Assembly: GCA_001725355.1 (NCBI GenBank)
Contig: MEGD01000001.1
Location: 288,978 to 352,977, forward strand
Length of the DNA stretch: 64,000 bases
Direction: 5' to 3'
DNA from: Novosphingobium sp. SCN 66-18
Lineage (GTDB): Bacteria; Pseudomonadota; Alphaproteobacteria; Sphingomonadales; Sphingomonadaceae
The notes beneath the pieces are model-generated. The model worked only from the letters and a program-made list of their open reading frames with translations, ran no database searches and was not told the DNA's origin. This document shows, piece by piece, positions 18,640 through 27,044 of this stretch. Both the position numbers and the translations under genes were made by a program. Position 1 is the stretch's first letter. Each line of letters begins with the position of its first letter.

Positions 18640-19296
18640 ATGTCCGCGTTCCCACCCGCGACCACGCCCGCCACGTTCTATTTCGATCTGGTGTCGCCGT
18701 TCGCGTACCTGATGTGGAAGCAGTTGCGGCGGAACGCCACCCTGGCGTTGCGGCCCGAACCCGTCCTGTTGGGCGGCCTGCTCCAGCACTGGGGGCAACT
18801 GGGGCCAGCCGAAGTGCCGCCCAAGCGCATCCAGATCTACCGCATGTGCCAGTGGCTTGCCGATCGGCACGGCATTCCGTTCCGCTTCCCCGATGTTCAC
18901 CCGTTCCGCTCGATCGAGGCGCTGCGCCTGCTGGTCGCGCTCGATGCGCGGGTGGATGCGGTGGACGCCCTGTTCGATGCGGTGTTCCGCGATGGCCTGG
19001 ACCTTGGCGATCCGGCCAATCTGGAAGCGTTCGGCCGGGCGCTGGGGCTGGACCGCGTGGCGGCGGTACTCGCCGCGCCCACGGTAAAGGACCGTCTGCG
19101 CGCCAATACCGAGGCTGCCATCGCGCGGGGCGTTTTCGGCGTGCCGACGGTGGAAGTGGGCGCGGAACTTTTCTGGGGGTTCGACACGATCGGGATGATC
19201 GACGATTATCTGGCCAATCCCGCACTGTTTCGAGGCCCCGCGATGGCCCGGCTGGAAGGGCTGGGCTACGGCGTGCCGCGCCGGACGAACGGATAG
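18640..19296 (+). CDS. DsbA-fold isomerase, 2-hydroxychromene-2-carboxylate isomerase / kappa-GST family
   Basis: The 218-residue protein matches the thioredoxin-fold family that isomerises 2-hydroxychromene-2-carboxylate in naphthalene breakdown and includes kappa-class glutathione transferases. The N-terminal FYFDLVSPFAYLMWKQL holds the active-site Ser of SPF, and the C-terminal GVFGVPTVEVGAELFWGFD is diagnostic. AAGGAGG precedes the start. It is the last gene of the island (79 bases after the MFS gene) and hints at an aromatic or glutathione-dependent step, but the exact reaction cannot be read from sequence. Convergent with the GGDEF-EAL gene six bases on. Confidence 0.87.
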   Translation: MSAFPPATTPATFYFDLVSPFAYLMWKQLRRNATLALRPEPVLLGGLLQHWGQLGPAEVPPKRIQIYRMCQWLADRHGIPFRFPDVHPFRSIEALRLLVALDARVDAVDALFDAVFRDGLDLGDPANLEAFGRALGLDRVAAVLAAPTVKDRLRANTEAAIARGVFGVPTVEVGAELFWGFDTIGMIDDYLANPALFRGPAMARLEGLGYGVPRRTNG

Positions 19297-19302
19297 GGCC
19301 TA

Positions 19303-21615
19303 TCAGGCTGCGCGGTTGCGGTTTTCCGCGTCCTCGTCTTTCGCTTCGACGGGAAGACTGTCGATTTCTCCCTTTGGCGAAGCAGGGCGCGTTCCCTCCC
19401 CGATGCCGTCGGGATCGATCGCCTGGGAGATGAGGAAGCCCTGGATCTCGGTGCATCCCTTGTCGCGCAGCGCCTGAAGCTGCGCGTCGGTCTCCACGCC
19501 TTCCGCCGTGGTGTCCATGCCAAGGCTGCCCGCCAGCCCGGTGATGGCCTGAATAATGGCGCGCGATTCGGCGTTGTGATCGAGCGATTCCACGAAGCAC
19601 CGGTCGATCTTGATCTTGTCGAAGGGAAAGCTGCGCAGATAGTTGAGCGAGGAATAGCCCGTTCCGAAATCGTCGAGCGCGATGCGCACGCCGATCTCGC
19701 GCAGCTTGTACAGGGTCGATACGTTGGCTTCGCTGTCCTGCATCAGCACGGTTTCGGTGATTTCAAGCTCCAGCCGGCCGGCGTCGATCCCCGCGCTAGC
19801 CAGCGCGTTGACCACGGTGGGGATCAGGTTCGCGCTACGCATCTGCGCGGGCGAAAGATTGACCGAGATGCGCAGGTCGGCGGGCCATAGCGCGAGTTGC
19901 GCCGTCGCCTGGCGGATCACCCATTCGCCCACCTGCACGATCAGTCCGGTTTCCTCGGCCAGTGGGATGAAGGCGTTGGGCATGATCAGTCCGCGCGTGG
20001 GATGCTGCCAGCGGATCAGGGCCTCGTAACCCACCACGTCGCCCGACGAGATGTTGACGAGCGGCTGGTAGTGGAGCGTGAACTCGTTGCGCACCAGCGC
20101 CGCGCGCAGGTCCATTTCCAGATCGCGCCGTTCGCGCGCGGCTTCGTCCATGCCGACCTGGAAATGGGCGAAGCGGTTCCGCCCGTTGGTCTTCGCGCTG
20201 TACAGCGCCAGGTCGGCGCGCTTCATGACTTCGGTGGGGTCGCTGTCCGCCACGGTGGCGAAGGCAATGCCGATGCTGGTCGACGTCATCACCTGCATCC
20301 CGTCGAGGATGAACGGCTGGTCGACCGCATCGATGATCCGGGCAGCGCAGGCTTCCACCTCGTCGGACGATTTCACCCGCTCGATCAGAACGGCGAATTC
20401 GTCGCCTCCAAGGCGGGCCACCATGGCTTTTTCCTGCACGCAGGCCTCGACGCGGCGCGCGACTTCGCAGAGCAGGCGATCGCCGATGGGATGCCCCAGC
20501 GTATCGTTCACCGATTTGAACTGGTCGAGATCGAGGCACAGGACGGCCGTCCGCTCCTCTTCGTGCAGCCGCTTGACCGCGCGGCTCAACGTCTCGTTGA
20601 AGAGGAAGCGGTTGGCGAGGTCGGTCAGGCCGCAATAGTGCGCCATGTAGCTGACCCGTGCTTCCGCGCGCATTTCCGCCGTCACGTCGGACGCGACGCC
20701 CTGCATGCGGCCGCCGGCGCGTGGCTGGGCGGAAAGCCGCCACCAGCACGGTTCTCCGCCCACGGCGATCTGCACGGTCAGGTCGCGGAACGCCCGCCGT
20801 TTCCGCAGCATTTCGGCGAGACGCTCGTACTCGTGGCCGGCTTCGAACAGCGAAAGCAGGGCATGCCCCTCAAGCGCTTCCCGGTCGCGTCCGCTGGCTT
20901 CGACGAAACGATCGGTCGGGGCTACGATCATCCCCTCCCGGTCGATCGACCAGAGCCAGTCCGCGCTTTGCGCCTCGTAGTCCTTGAGCAGGAGTTGCAC
21001 GGTTTCCGCGCTTTCCCGGAGCGCCTGTTCGCGCGCGACCTTTTCGGCAAAGACCTTTTCGGTGCCCTTGATCGAGCGGGACAGGACGATGGCATAGCAC
21101 AGGATCAGCAGCGTGCCCGTCGTCGCCAGGGGATTGCCGGAAAGCAGCCATCCGGCGATCGAGCCGATCGTCAGCGGGATCATGTAGGCAAACGCGGCGC
21201 GTGGAAGCGGTCCATAGCTGATGACCGCGGCTCCCATCATGCCGCCGGTGAGCATGGCCAGCAGCGTGAACACGCCAGGCGTGGCGTCAAGGCCGCCGAT
21301 CGCCATGGAAAAGCCCCAGGCAATGCCGTTCAGGCTGGCAAGAAGCTCGATGAAGCGGCCATCCCTTGACGGGGACAAATCCTCGTAATCGTTCTTTGCC
21401 AGACGGCGCGCGTGCAGAATCCGGACGAGGCCTTGCCCCAGGACCAGCAAGGTCCAGAACGCGATGGCCGCGTGCGACACCGAAGACCACAGGACGGTCG
21501 CGACGATGATTGCGTTTACGATGCCGCCGATGACGGCCGTCCGCGCCAGTTTCAGGCTGGCTTCGACCTGCGCCTTGCGCAGCGCCTGTCCATCCGTCGT
21601 ATCCACCAAGCTCAT
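19303..21615 (-). CDS. Membrane GGDEF-EAL protein with PAS-like domain
   Basis: A bifunctional cyclic-di-GMP enzyme is predicted. The 770-residue protein has a membrane region of about six helices (residues 25-180), a PAS-like sensor (about 205-315), a diguanylate cyclase domain with intact GGDEF at 403-407, and a phosphodiesterase domain with EAL at 531-533 and DDFGTGYSSL. Both motifs look catalytically competent. No RxxD inhibitory site is seen upstream of GGDEF. ATG 21615 is preferred; an upstream TTG at 21714 would add 33 residues of non-membrane sequence. It shares no obvious link with its neighbours. Confidence 0.92.
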   Translation of the reverse strand: MSLVDTTDGQALRKAQVEASLKLARTAVIGGIVNAIIVATVLWSSVSHAAIAFWTLLVLGQGLVRILHARRLAKNDYEDLSPSRDGRFIELLASLNGIAWGFSMAIGGLDATPGVFTLLAMLTGGMMGAAVISYGPLPRAAFAYMIPLTIGSIAGWLLSGNPLATTGTLLILCYAIVLSRSIKGTEKVFAEKVAREQALRESAETVQLLLKDYEAQSADWLWSIDREGMIVAPTDRFVEASGRDREALEGHALLSLFEAGHEYERLAEMLRKRRAFRDLTVQIAVGGEPCWWRLSAQPRAGGRMQGVASDVTAEMRAEARVSYMAHYCGLTDLANRFLFNETLSRAVKRLHEEERTAVLCLDLDQFKSVNDTLGHPIGDRLLCEVARRVEACVQEKAMVARLGGDEFAVLIERVKSSDEVEACAARIIDAVDQPFILDGMQVMTSTSIGIAFATVADSDPTEVMKRADLALYSAKTNGRNRFAHFQVGMDEAARERRDLEMDLRAALVRNEFTLHYQPLVNISSGDVVGYEALIRWQHPTRGLIMPNAFIPLAEETGLIVQVGEWVIRQATAQLALWPADLRISVNLSPAQMRSANLIPTVVNALASAGIDAGRLELEITETVLMQDSEANVSTLYKLREIGVRIALDDFGTGYSSLNYLRSFPFDKIKIDRCFVESLDHNAESRAIIQAITGLAGSLGMDTTAEGVETDAQLQALRDKGCTEIQGFLISQAIDPDGIGEGTRPASPKGEIDSLPVEAKDEDAENRNRAA

Positions 21616-21769
21616 CTGCGGTCCACAACCTGCGGCAATGCAGCGCTTCTCGGGGCATGGCGATCCATCACCTTGCCTGGCACTGCTTCGGAGGCGCAAG
21701 TTTATTGGCCACAATCGTTAAGGTGGGTTGAATTCGAACGGACGGATTCCACCGATCCGGAGCATGTTC

Positions 21770-21782
21770 GGGTCCTGACCCT
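21770..21782. repeat. Second solo copy of the foldback-element end core
   Basis: GGGTCCTGACCCT recurs here in the gap between the GGDEF-EAL and beta-helix genes. It is shared with 8999-9011 and with both ends of the element at 49467-49736. The surrounding bases are not related, so only the 13-base core is conserved. Confidence 0.45.
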
Positions 21783-21876
21783 GGGAGCCATGGCAATGAC
21801 CGGCGGCATCGATACTTCGCCTTAACGCCCTTCCGTCTAGGAGGGTGTTCCTTTCGCGTGAAACAGGGAGCAACCG

Positions 21877-23355
21877 GTGCGCGTGCCTGCAAGGGTCAAA
21901 CTGCTGACGATTCTGGCCCTGCCGGTGCTGGCGTTGCCCCTGCTGTCCGGTGCGGGGGCGGGAGCCGGGCAAAGCCTGCGCTATGCCGACGTTTCCATGC
22001 CGGAAACGCTCGCCGGCGCGCAGGATGCACCTCCGCCGTCCTCGGCAGCCACGTTGCCACCCGACCAGGCTGACCGCGCGTATCCGTTCTACATGCGGAT
22101 GGACGGCTTGCGCCGCCCCGCCGTCCGGCTGCTGGTGAAATGCGATGCCTCGCGCGCCGCCGGCCGCGAAGTCTATGCCGGACGGAGCGTCGATGATTTC
22201 GGCGGGCGCATCGAAGGGGGCTACGAACTCGTTTACGAAGCGCTAGATGGCACGGGGCAACCGTGCATCTACCCGTTCGCGCCCTTGATGCCGCAGGTTG
22301 CGGGTGATCTGCGCGGAACCCAATATATCCTGCGCTCGTCGATCCCCGGGCGCCGTGTTACGTTCCGGACGGGGAACGAGTGGGCGTCCGTCGGCCTTCA
22401 CCTTTACGACATTGGCCAGCAGCGGCTGCATTTCGAAATGCGCGATGTCGAACTGGATTTCCCCGGCGCGATCCAGCCGATCGGCGCGGTCTATCTGGAA
22501 GCCTTCGACGGGCATCGGCCGGGCCTGTTCACGGCCGTTATCCGGCGCTCGAAGATCTACGGCGGCAAGAACGCGATCTTCGTCCCCAGCGGCCAGACCA
22601 TGCTCTATGTCGAGGACAGCGAGATCGCCGGCAACGTCGGCACCAACAGCGATCAGGAACACGGCACCTATATCAACGGTACGCTGGTTTCGCATTTCGT
22701 CCGTTCGAGCTGGCAGGGCCAGCGTGCGTGGCAGAACCTCGCCAGCGGCCACCAGATCAAGGACAAGGCCTATCTGCGCATCTACGAGAACGTGACGGTA
22801 TCGAACCGACCCGTCGGTTCCACGCCCTCGGCCATGCCGCTGGTGGATGTCAGCGCCTTTGGTTTCACGTGGTCGAACGGGCTGCGGCTGAACCGGATCG
22901 CGCCGGCGCAGACACCGCGTGAGGGCCTCGTCGATCTGCGTACCGAACTGCGATACGGCGCACCGGAGAATTACCCCTGGAGCCTGCTGGCCGATCCCGC
23001 GTGGCGGATGCCGCCCACGAAAGCCGCTGTCGTCGGACAGGCGCTGGACAAGGTCTATCTGTCGATTTTTCTCAACACCACGGTCCAGAGCTTCCGGACG
23101 GAGCCTTATGCGATCGCGCTGCGCCCGCAAGGAACGCATCTCGCGCCCGATGGCGTCGCGATGGAAGGCAACAGCCAGACGACGCTGGCGCAGCAGCGCA
23201 TGGTATCCATGGCGTTCAACACCAGGGGAACGCTGGCGCAGGTCTATGCGCCGCAGGGCTGGACGCTGGTCGATCCGGCACTGCCGCCCCAGGCACGGTG
23301 GGTCACGGACCGCGACGCGTTCATCCGTCACGCACTGGGCCTGATCGGGCGCTGA
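21877..23355 (+). CDS. Exported right-handed beta-helix-like protein of unknown function
   Basis: The 492-residue product begins with a signal peptide (VKLLTILALPVLALPLLSG). Its middle, about residues 140-300, shows short alternating strands with turns (FTAVIRRSKIYGGKNAIFVP, YVEDSEIAGNVGT, SDQEHGTYINGT) typical of pectin-lyase-like parallel beta-helices. Such folds bind or cleave polysaccharides, but no catalytic residues can be named. The GTG start has GGGAG six bases upstream. The gene stands alone, convergent with the kinase at 23384. It borders the amino-sugar island and could act on an extracellular glycan, though this is only positional inference. Confidence 0.75.
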   Translation: MRVPARVKLLTILALPVLALPLLSGAGAGAGQSLRYADVSMPETLAGAQDAPPPSSAATLPPDQADRAYPFYMRMDGLRRPAVRLLVKCDASRAAGREVYAGRSVDDFGGRIEGGYELVYEALDGTGQPCIYPFAPLMPQVAGDLRGTQYILRSSIPGRRVTFRTGNEWASVGLHLYDIGQQRLHFEMRDVELDFPGAIQPIGAVYLEAFDGHRPGLFTAVIRRSKIYGGKNAIFVPSGQTMLYVEDSEIAGNVGTNSDQEHGTYINGTLVSHFVRSSWQGQRAWQNLASGHQIKDKAYLRIYENVTVSNRPVGSTPSAMPLVDVSAFGFTWSNGLRLNRIAPAQTPREGLVDLRTELRYGAPENYPWSLLADPAWRMPPTKAAVVGQALDKVYLSIFLNTTVQSFRTEPYAIALRPQGTHLAPDGVAMEGNSQTTLAQQRMVSMAFNTRGTLAQVYAPQGWTLVDPALPPQARWVTDRDAFIRHALGLIGR

Positions 23356-23383
23356 CGGCGGGTATCCGGGCCGTCCGCCGGGG

Positions 23384-24250
23384 TCAGGCCGTTCCGCGAT
23401 AGCCGGCGAGACGGAGCGCGCCATCGAGCGAATCGCCGAGCGGATCGCTCAGGCGTTCGACGGTGCGGGAACGCAGCCAGGGCTTCATGCGGGGGGCGAG
23501 TCCGCCCACCAGCGTGCAGCGCGTGGCGCCGCGCTCGAAGATCGTCTCGATGAAGCGCTCGATATGCGCGGCCGCGTCTTCCACGATCGAGCGGGCGATG
23601 GCGTCGTCCGCTTCAGCATAGTCCATCACCAGCGGGGCGAAGGCACCGTAATCGCGGGGCGTCGCCTGATCCATCCACGCGATCGCCTGTGCGGTATCGT
23701 GGTTGAAGCGCTCGGTCACGGCGGCGCTCAGCGGCGTCCGGCGGGTGCGCCCGTCGAGCGCGCGCAGAGCGTGGCGCATGGCCGAGAGGCCGAGCGCCGC
23801 GCCGCTGCCTTCGTCGGAAATGGGAAAGCCGTAGCCGCCGATGGTGAAATCCTCGCCATGAACGCGCAACTGGGCGGCGCTGCCGGTGCCGATGATCAGG
23901 ATCGCCCCGTCTTCGCCGCCGTGCGCGCCAAGGTTGGCGATCTGCGCGTCGGTGGCGTAGGCGACCGAGGCGAAGCCGAAATCCAGTTCACCAAGCGCTT
24001 CGCGCACGCCGGGGCGCGTAATGCCGGCAATGCCCATGCCGGCGCGGATCTGCGCCCGCTGTGATGGGGTAAGGCCGGCCTGCGCCACCGCCTGGTCGGC
24101 GGTATCCTTCAAGGTATCATAGAGCGCGTCGATGCCGATGCGCGCATTGGCGGTGCCCGAACGGCCTTCGCCGATGGTAGCGCCGGCCGCGTCGATCAGG
24201 CGCGCGCGGCAATTGCTGCCGCCGGCGTCGATGCCGAGGAAATAGGTCAT
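23384..24250 (-). CDS. BadF/BadG-type sugar kinase, probable GlcNAc or GlcNAc/MurNAc kinase
   Basis: The 288-residue ATPase belongs to the BadF/BcrA family, which includes N-acetylglucosamine kinases and the dual GlcNAc/MurNAc kinase MurK. The N-terminal phosphate-1 motif is FLGIDAGGSNCRARL, the second phosphate motif is ILIIGTGSAAQL, and GGYGFPISDEGSGA is characteristic of amino-sugar kinases. It would make GlcNAc-6-P (or MurNAc-6-P) for NagA (or MurQ), both encoded nearby. Its start overlaps the dld stop by 4 bases. It is the last gene of the minus arm of the island. Confidence 0.85.
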   Translation of the reverse strand: MTYFLGIDAGGSNCRARLIDAAGATIGEGRSGTANARIGIDALYDTLKDTADQAVAQAGLTPSQRAQIRAGMGIAGITRPGVREALGELDFGFASVAYATDAQIANLGAHGGEDGAILIIGTGSAAQLRVHGEDFTIGGYGFPISDEGSGAALGLSAMRHALRALDGRTRRTPLSAAVTERFNHDTAQAIAWMDQATPRDYGAFAPLVMDYAEADDAIARSIVEDAAAHIERFIETIFERGATRCTLVGGLAPRMKPWLRSRTVERLSDPLGDSLDGALRLAGYRGTA

Positions 24251-25962
24251 GGCCGGTGTTCTCCAGGGGTTGCCGTTGCGGTCCAGTCGCGGCCGCGCGT
24301 GGTGTGGCCGATGCCGGGGTTCAACTGGTTGCGCGGATCGATGCTGCGGTAGAACCGCTCCAGTTCGGGCCGCGCGACGTAGAGATGGCCGACGTTGTGT
24401 TCGGCGGGGTACTGCGCTCCGCGCGCGTCGAGCAGTGCCCATAGCGCGTGTTCGAAGGCCAGCGGATCGGTGCCCTTGCGCACGATGTAGTCCTGATGGA
24501 ACACTTGGCAGAAGAAGTGCCCGTAATAGAGCGCGTGAATGGTCTTTTCCGCGAGGTTCTGCGGCAGTTGTTCGCGCCATTCGCGGGTATTGCGGGGCAG
24601 CGCGACATCGAGCGCGACGATGTCCTCCACCTCCCGCCGATGCACCGCGCGATAGCGGACGGCCGCGCCGGCGGCGACGAAGCGGTGCAGGAAGGCTTTG
24701 GCGCTTTCCGCCGGCGTGCATTCGAAATGATCGCCGTTCTCATCACCGGGAAACAGGCGGGCAAGCAGCCCGCGCGTGGCCTCTACCTGATCGCGCGAGA
24801 CCTTGAGGATCAGGTGGTGCGCGAAGCGATCGCGGAAGGCGCGCATCCGTGCGGGCAGGGGATCGGGCACGAACCGGCTGGCCCACTGCATCACCCTGTC
24901 GCTCAGGCCATTGCCGAACAGCGCGTCGAACCGGCCCTTGGCGGCAAAGAGCGCGGGCAGCCGGTCCGTGCCGAGCCGCTCGATCGCGAAGAACATGTCG
25001 CGCCCATAGCGGTCGGCCACGTCGAACGCGGTCTGGTGCATGTATTCCCCGGCGATCGGCGGCTGCGCGAAATCGCGCAGCATCGCCCGGCGCAGTTCGG
25101 TAAGCGGTTCGGGCGAAGCCGCGCCGATGTAGAAGGTGGCGGTGTCTTCCTCGCGCGCGAACGTGTCGAGCCGGACGGCGAAGACGATCAGCTTGCCCGC
25201 GCTGCCGGCGCTTTCGTAAAGGCAGCGCGGATCGGCATTGAAGCGCGCCGGGCTGGCGCTGTCGACATCGCGCACATGCTCGGCATAGCGATGGTCGTGC
25301 GCCCGGCGGTCGAGGGCTGGATCGATGTCGGCTTCCGCGAAGGCGCCCGCGTCCAGCCGGGCGAGCATCGTTTCGGGATCGTCCCCCAGCGCGATGCCGA
25401 GGTGGTTGACCAGCGCCAGCGTGCCGTCGGGCCGGACCTGCGCGTACAGCGCCAGCTCGGTATAGGCCGGCCCGCGCCGCACGAGCGACCCGCCCGAGTT
25501 GTTGCAGACTCCGCCCACGACCGAGGCGCCGAGGCAGGAGGAGCCGATCACCGAATGCGGCTCGCGCCCGTGGGGGCGCAGGGCCTGCTCCAGGCGGTGC
25601 AGCGTGGTGCCGGGCAGACACAGCACTTGCGCACCATTGCGGATGACATGCAGCGCGGAAAGGCGTGTGGTGCTGATGATGACGAGGCCGCCGGGATAAT
25701 CCGCGCCATCGGGCGTGGAGCCGCCGGTCAGCCCGGTGTTCGAAGCCTGCATGATGATCGAGACGTCAGCCGCGACGCAGGCCTGCGCCACCTTCCACAG
25801 CTCGACCAGGCTGCCCGGCTGCACCACGGCAAGCGCCGGCCCGCTGCCGGTGCGATAGCCCTGGCGGTAGCGCGCCGTTTCGCGCGCCGAGGTCAGCACG
25901 TGACGCCGCCCCACCGCATCGCGCAGCCGCTCCAGCAATTCCGTGTCGCGTTTTCCGGTCAT
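24247..25962 (-). CDS. dld: Quinone-dependent D-lactate dehydrogenase
   Basis: This FAD enzyme oxidises D-lactate to pyruvate and passes electrons to quinone at the inner membrane. It is 571 residues long, the same as the E. coli enzyme. It has the FAD-binding segment IIMQASNTGLTGGSTPDG, the VVGGVCNNSGGSLVRRGPAYTE block, and the membrane-associated C-terminal part with DYIVRKGTDPLAFEH and PAEHNVGHLY. Its presence in an amino-sugar island makes sense because MurQ, encoded 10 kb away in the divergent arm, releases D-lactate from MurNAc-6-P. It overlaps the kinase gene by 4 bases and starts 17 bases after the GH84 stop. Confidence 0.93.
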   Translation of the reverse strand: MTGKRDTELLERLRDAVGRRHVLTSARETARYRQGYRTGSGPALAVVQPGSLVELWKVAQACVAADVSIIMQASNTGLTGGSTPDGADYPGGLVIISTTRLSALHVIRNGAQVLCLPGTTLHRLEQALRPHGREPHSVIGSSCLGASVVGGVCNNSGGSLVRRGPAYTELALYAQVRPDGTLALVNHLGIALGDDPETMLARLDAGAFAEADIDPALDRRAHDHRYAEHVRDVDSASPARFNADPRCLYESAGSAGKLIVFAVRLDTFAREEDTATFYIGAASPEPLTELRRAMLRDFAQPPIAGEYMHQTAFDVADRYGRDMFFAIERLGTDRLPALFAAKGRFDALFGNGLSDRVMQWASRFVPDPLPARMRAFRDRFAHHLILKVSRDQVEATRGLLARLFPGDENGDHFECTPAESAKAFLHRFVAAGAAVRYRAVHRREVEDIVALDVALPRNTREWREQLPQNLAEKTIHALYYGHFFCQVFHQDYIVRKGTDPLAFEHALWALLDARGAQYPAEHNVGHLYVARPELERFYRSIDPRNQLNPGIGHTTRGRDWTATATPGEHRP

Positions 25963-25979
25963 GGCGCCGTTGTCTGGCC

Positions 25980-27044
25980 CTATTGCGTCTGGACTTCGTC
26001 GTCGGTCATCAGATCGTCGCCGTCCAGCCAGCGAACGATCTCGCGCGCGGCGGGGTGGTCGATCGGCGCATAGCGCGCCCGCAGGCGTTCGCCGCGCGAT
26101 CCCAGCCGTTCATGGCCAACGTCCTGAAACGCCGGAAGATCCTGCTGCAGCATCTGCGCGAACTCTGCGCCCAGCACCTGCCGCGCGGCCTCGCCGAATG
26201 CCGCGCCATAGGCGTAGGCTTCACCCTGCCGGTAAACCGCAGCCAGCGTCAGGGCGGGAATGCAGCCGAGGTGCGCCTGGATCGCGGGGTTGATCGCGTG
26301 GCCGGAAACGTGCGGAGCGATAGCGGCGGAGCGGCCGGTGAACGCGCGCAAGTGGAGAAAGCGCGACATGCGCGCGCCGTCGTTGACGGGATAGTTGTCC
26401 CACAGGCAGACCGGCCGCCCCAGTTCCCGCGCCACACGTTCGAGATGGGCGCGGTCGATCGCCCGCGAGCAGACTTCCTCGCCGGTCCAGTAGACGAGGA
26501 CCGCCGGATCGAGCCGTCGCCCCAGTTCCCCGAGATAGCCGGCGGGCCGGTCGCCGAACACCAGATCGAGCACCGGGTCGTCCGAATAGTAGGTGGGGCA
26601 GGTATAGACCCGCGTCGCCCGGGTCAGGCCCGCGCAGAAGTTGACCACGTCCGCCTGCCGCGCGGCAAGGCCCGGCATGTCGCCGCGCAGGTCGTCGAAC
26701 AGAATGGCAAGGTCGTCGATGCCTATGGCATCAAGGTCCGCCACCCGCCGGGCGAGGGCGGCGCGGGCGTCGTCGTCGTACGGGTGCGTGGAGCCGATCG
26801 GCGTCAGCGCGATGCCGAACCGCATGCCCGCCGCGCGCACGTCCGCGGAGAGGCGGTGGAGCATCGCGGTCTGTTCGGGATCGTGGCGCTGGCGCCAGGC
26901 GCGGCGCAACGCGCGGTCGGCCTTGGGGCCGTAATGGTAGAAGCCATAGCCCGCCGCGGCGAGCGTCTGCACGACATGGCCGCGCTCCGCCTCGGTCCAG
27001 ATGCGCCCGAAGCGGCCTTCGATCAGGCCCAGTTCGGGTATCAT
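25980..27044 (-). CDS. GH84-family beta-N-acetylglucosaminidase, probably cytoplasmic
   Basis: The 354-residue protein resembles the catalytic domain of family 84 hexosaminidases (bacterial NagJ/O-GlcNAcase type), which cleave beta-linked GlcNAc by substrate-assisted catalysis. Visible family features are the opening LGLIEGRFGRIW, FYHYGPKADRALRRAW, the catalytic pair D117-D118 in LAILFDDL, YWTGEEVCS, and the WDNYPVND motif. No signal peptide is present, unlike most bacterial GH84 enzymes, so it should work inside the cell. The ATG overlaps the nagA stop by 4 bases. In this island it could split GlcNAc-anhMurNAc, a role normally taken by NagZ (GH3). Confidence 0.82.
   Translation of the reverse strand: MIPELGLIEGRFGRIWTEAERGHVVQTLAAAGYGFYHYGPKADRALRRAWRQRHDPEQTAMLHRLSADVRAAGMRFGIALTPIGSTHPYDDDARAALARRVADLDAIGIDDLAILFDDLRGDMPGLAARQADVVNFCAGLTRATRVYTCPTYYSDDPVLDLVFGDRPAGYLGELGRRLDPAVLVYWTGEEVCSRAIDRAHLERVARELGRPVCLWDNYPVNDGARMSRFLHLRAFTGRSAAIAPHVSGHAINPAIQAHLGCIPALTLAAVYRQGEAYAYGAAFGEAARQVLGAEFAQMLQQDLPAFQDVGHERLGSRGERLRARYAPIDHPAAREIVRWLDGDDLMTDDEVQTQ

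Noticed and set aside
19284-19305. A 13-base palindrome GATAGGGCCTATC across the convergent gene ends
   Set aside because: Too short a stem and no T-run to call a terminator.
23353-23386. A weak bulged stem (GGCGG/CCGCC plus TGAC/GTCA) between convergent genes
   Set aside because: Short paired segments with an asymmetric bulge; not distinguishable from GC-rich background.
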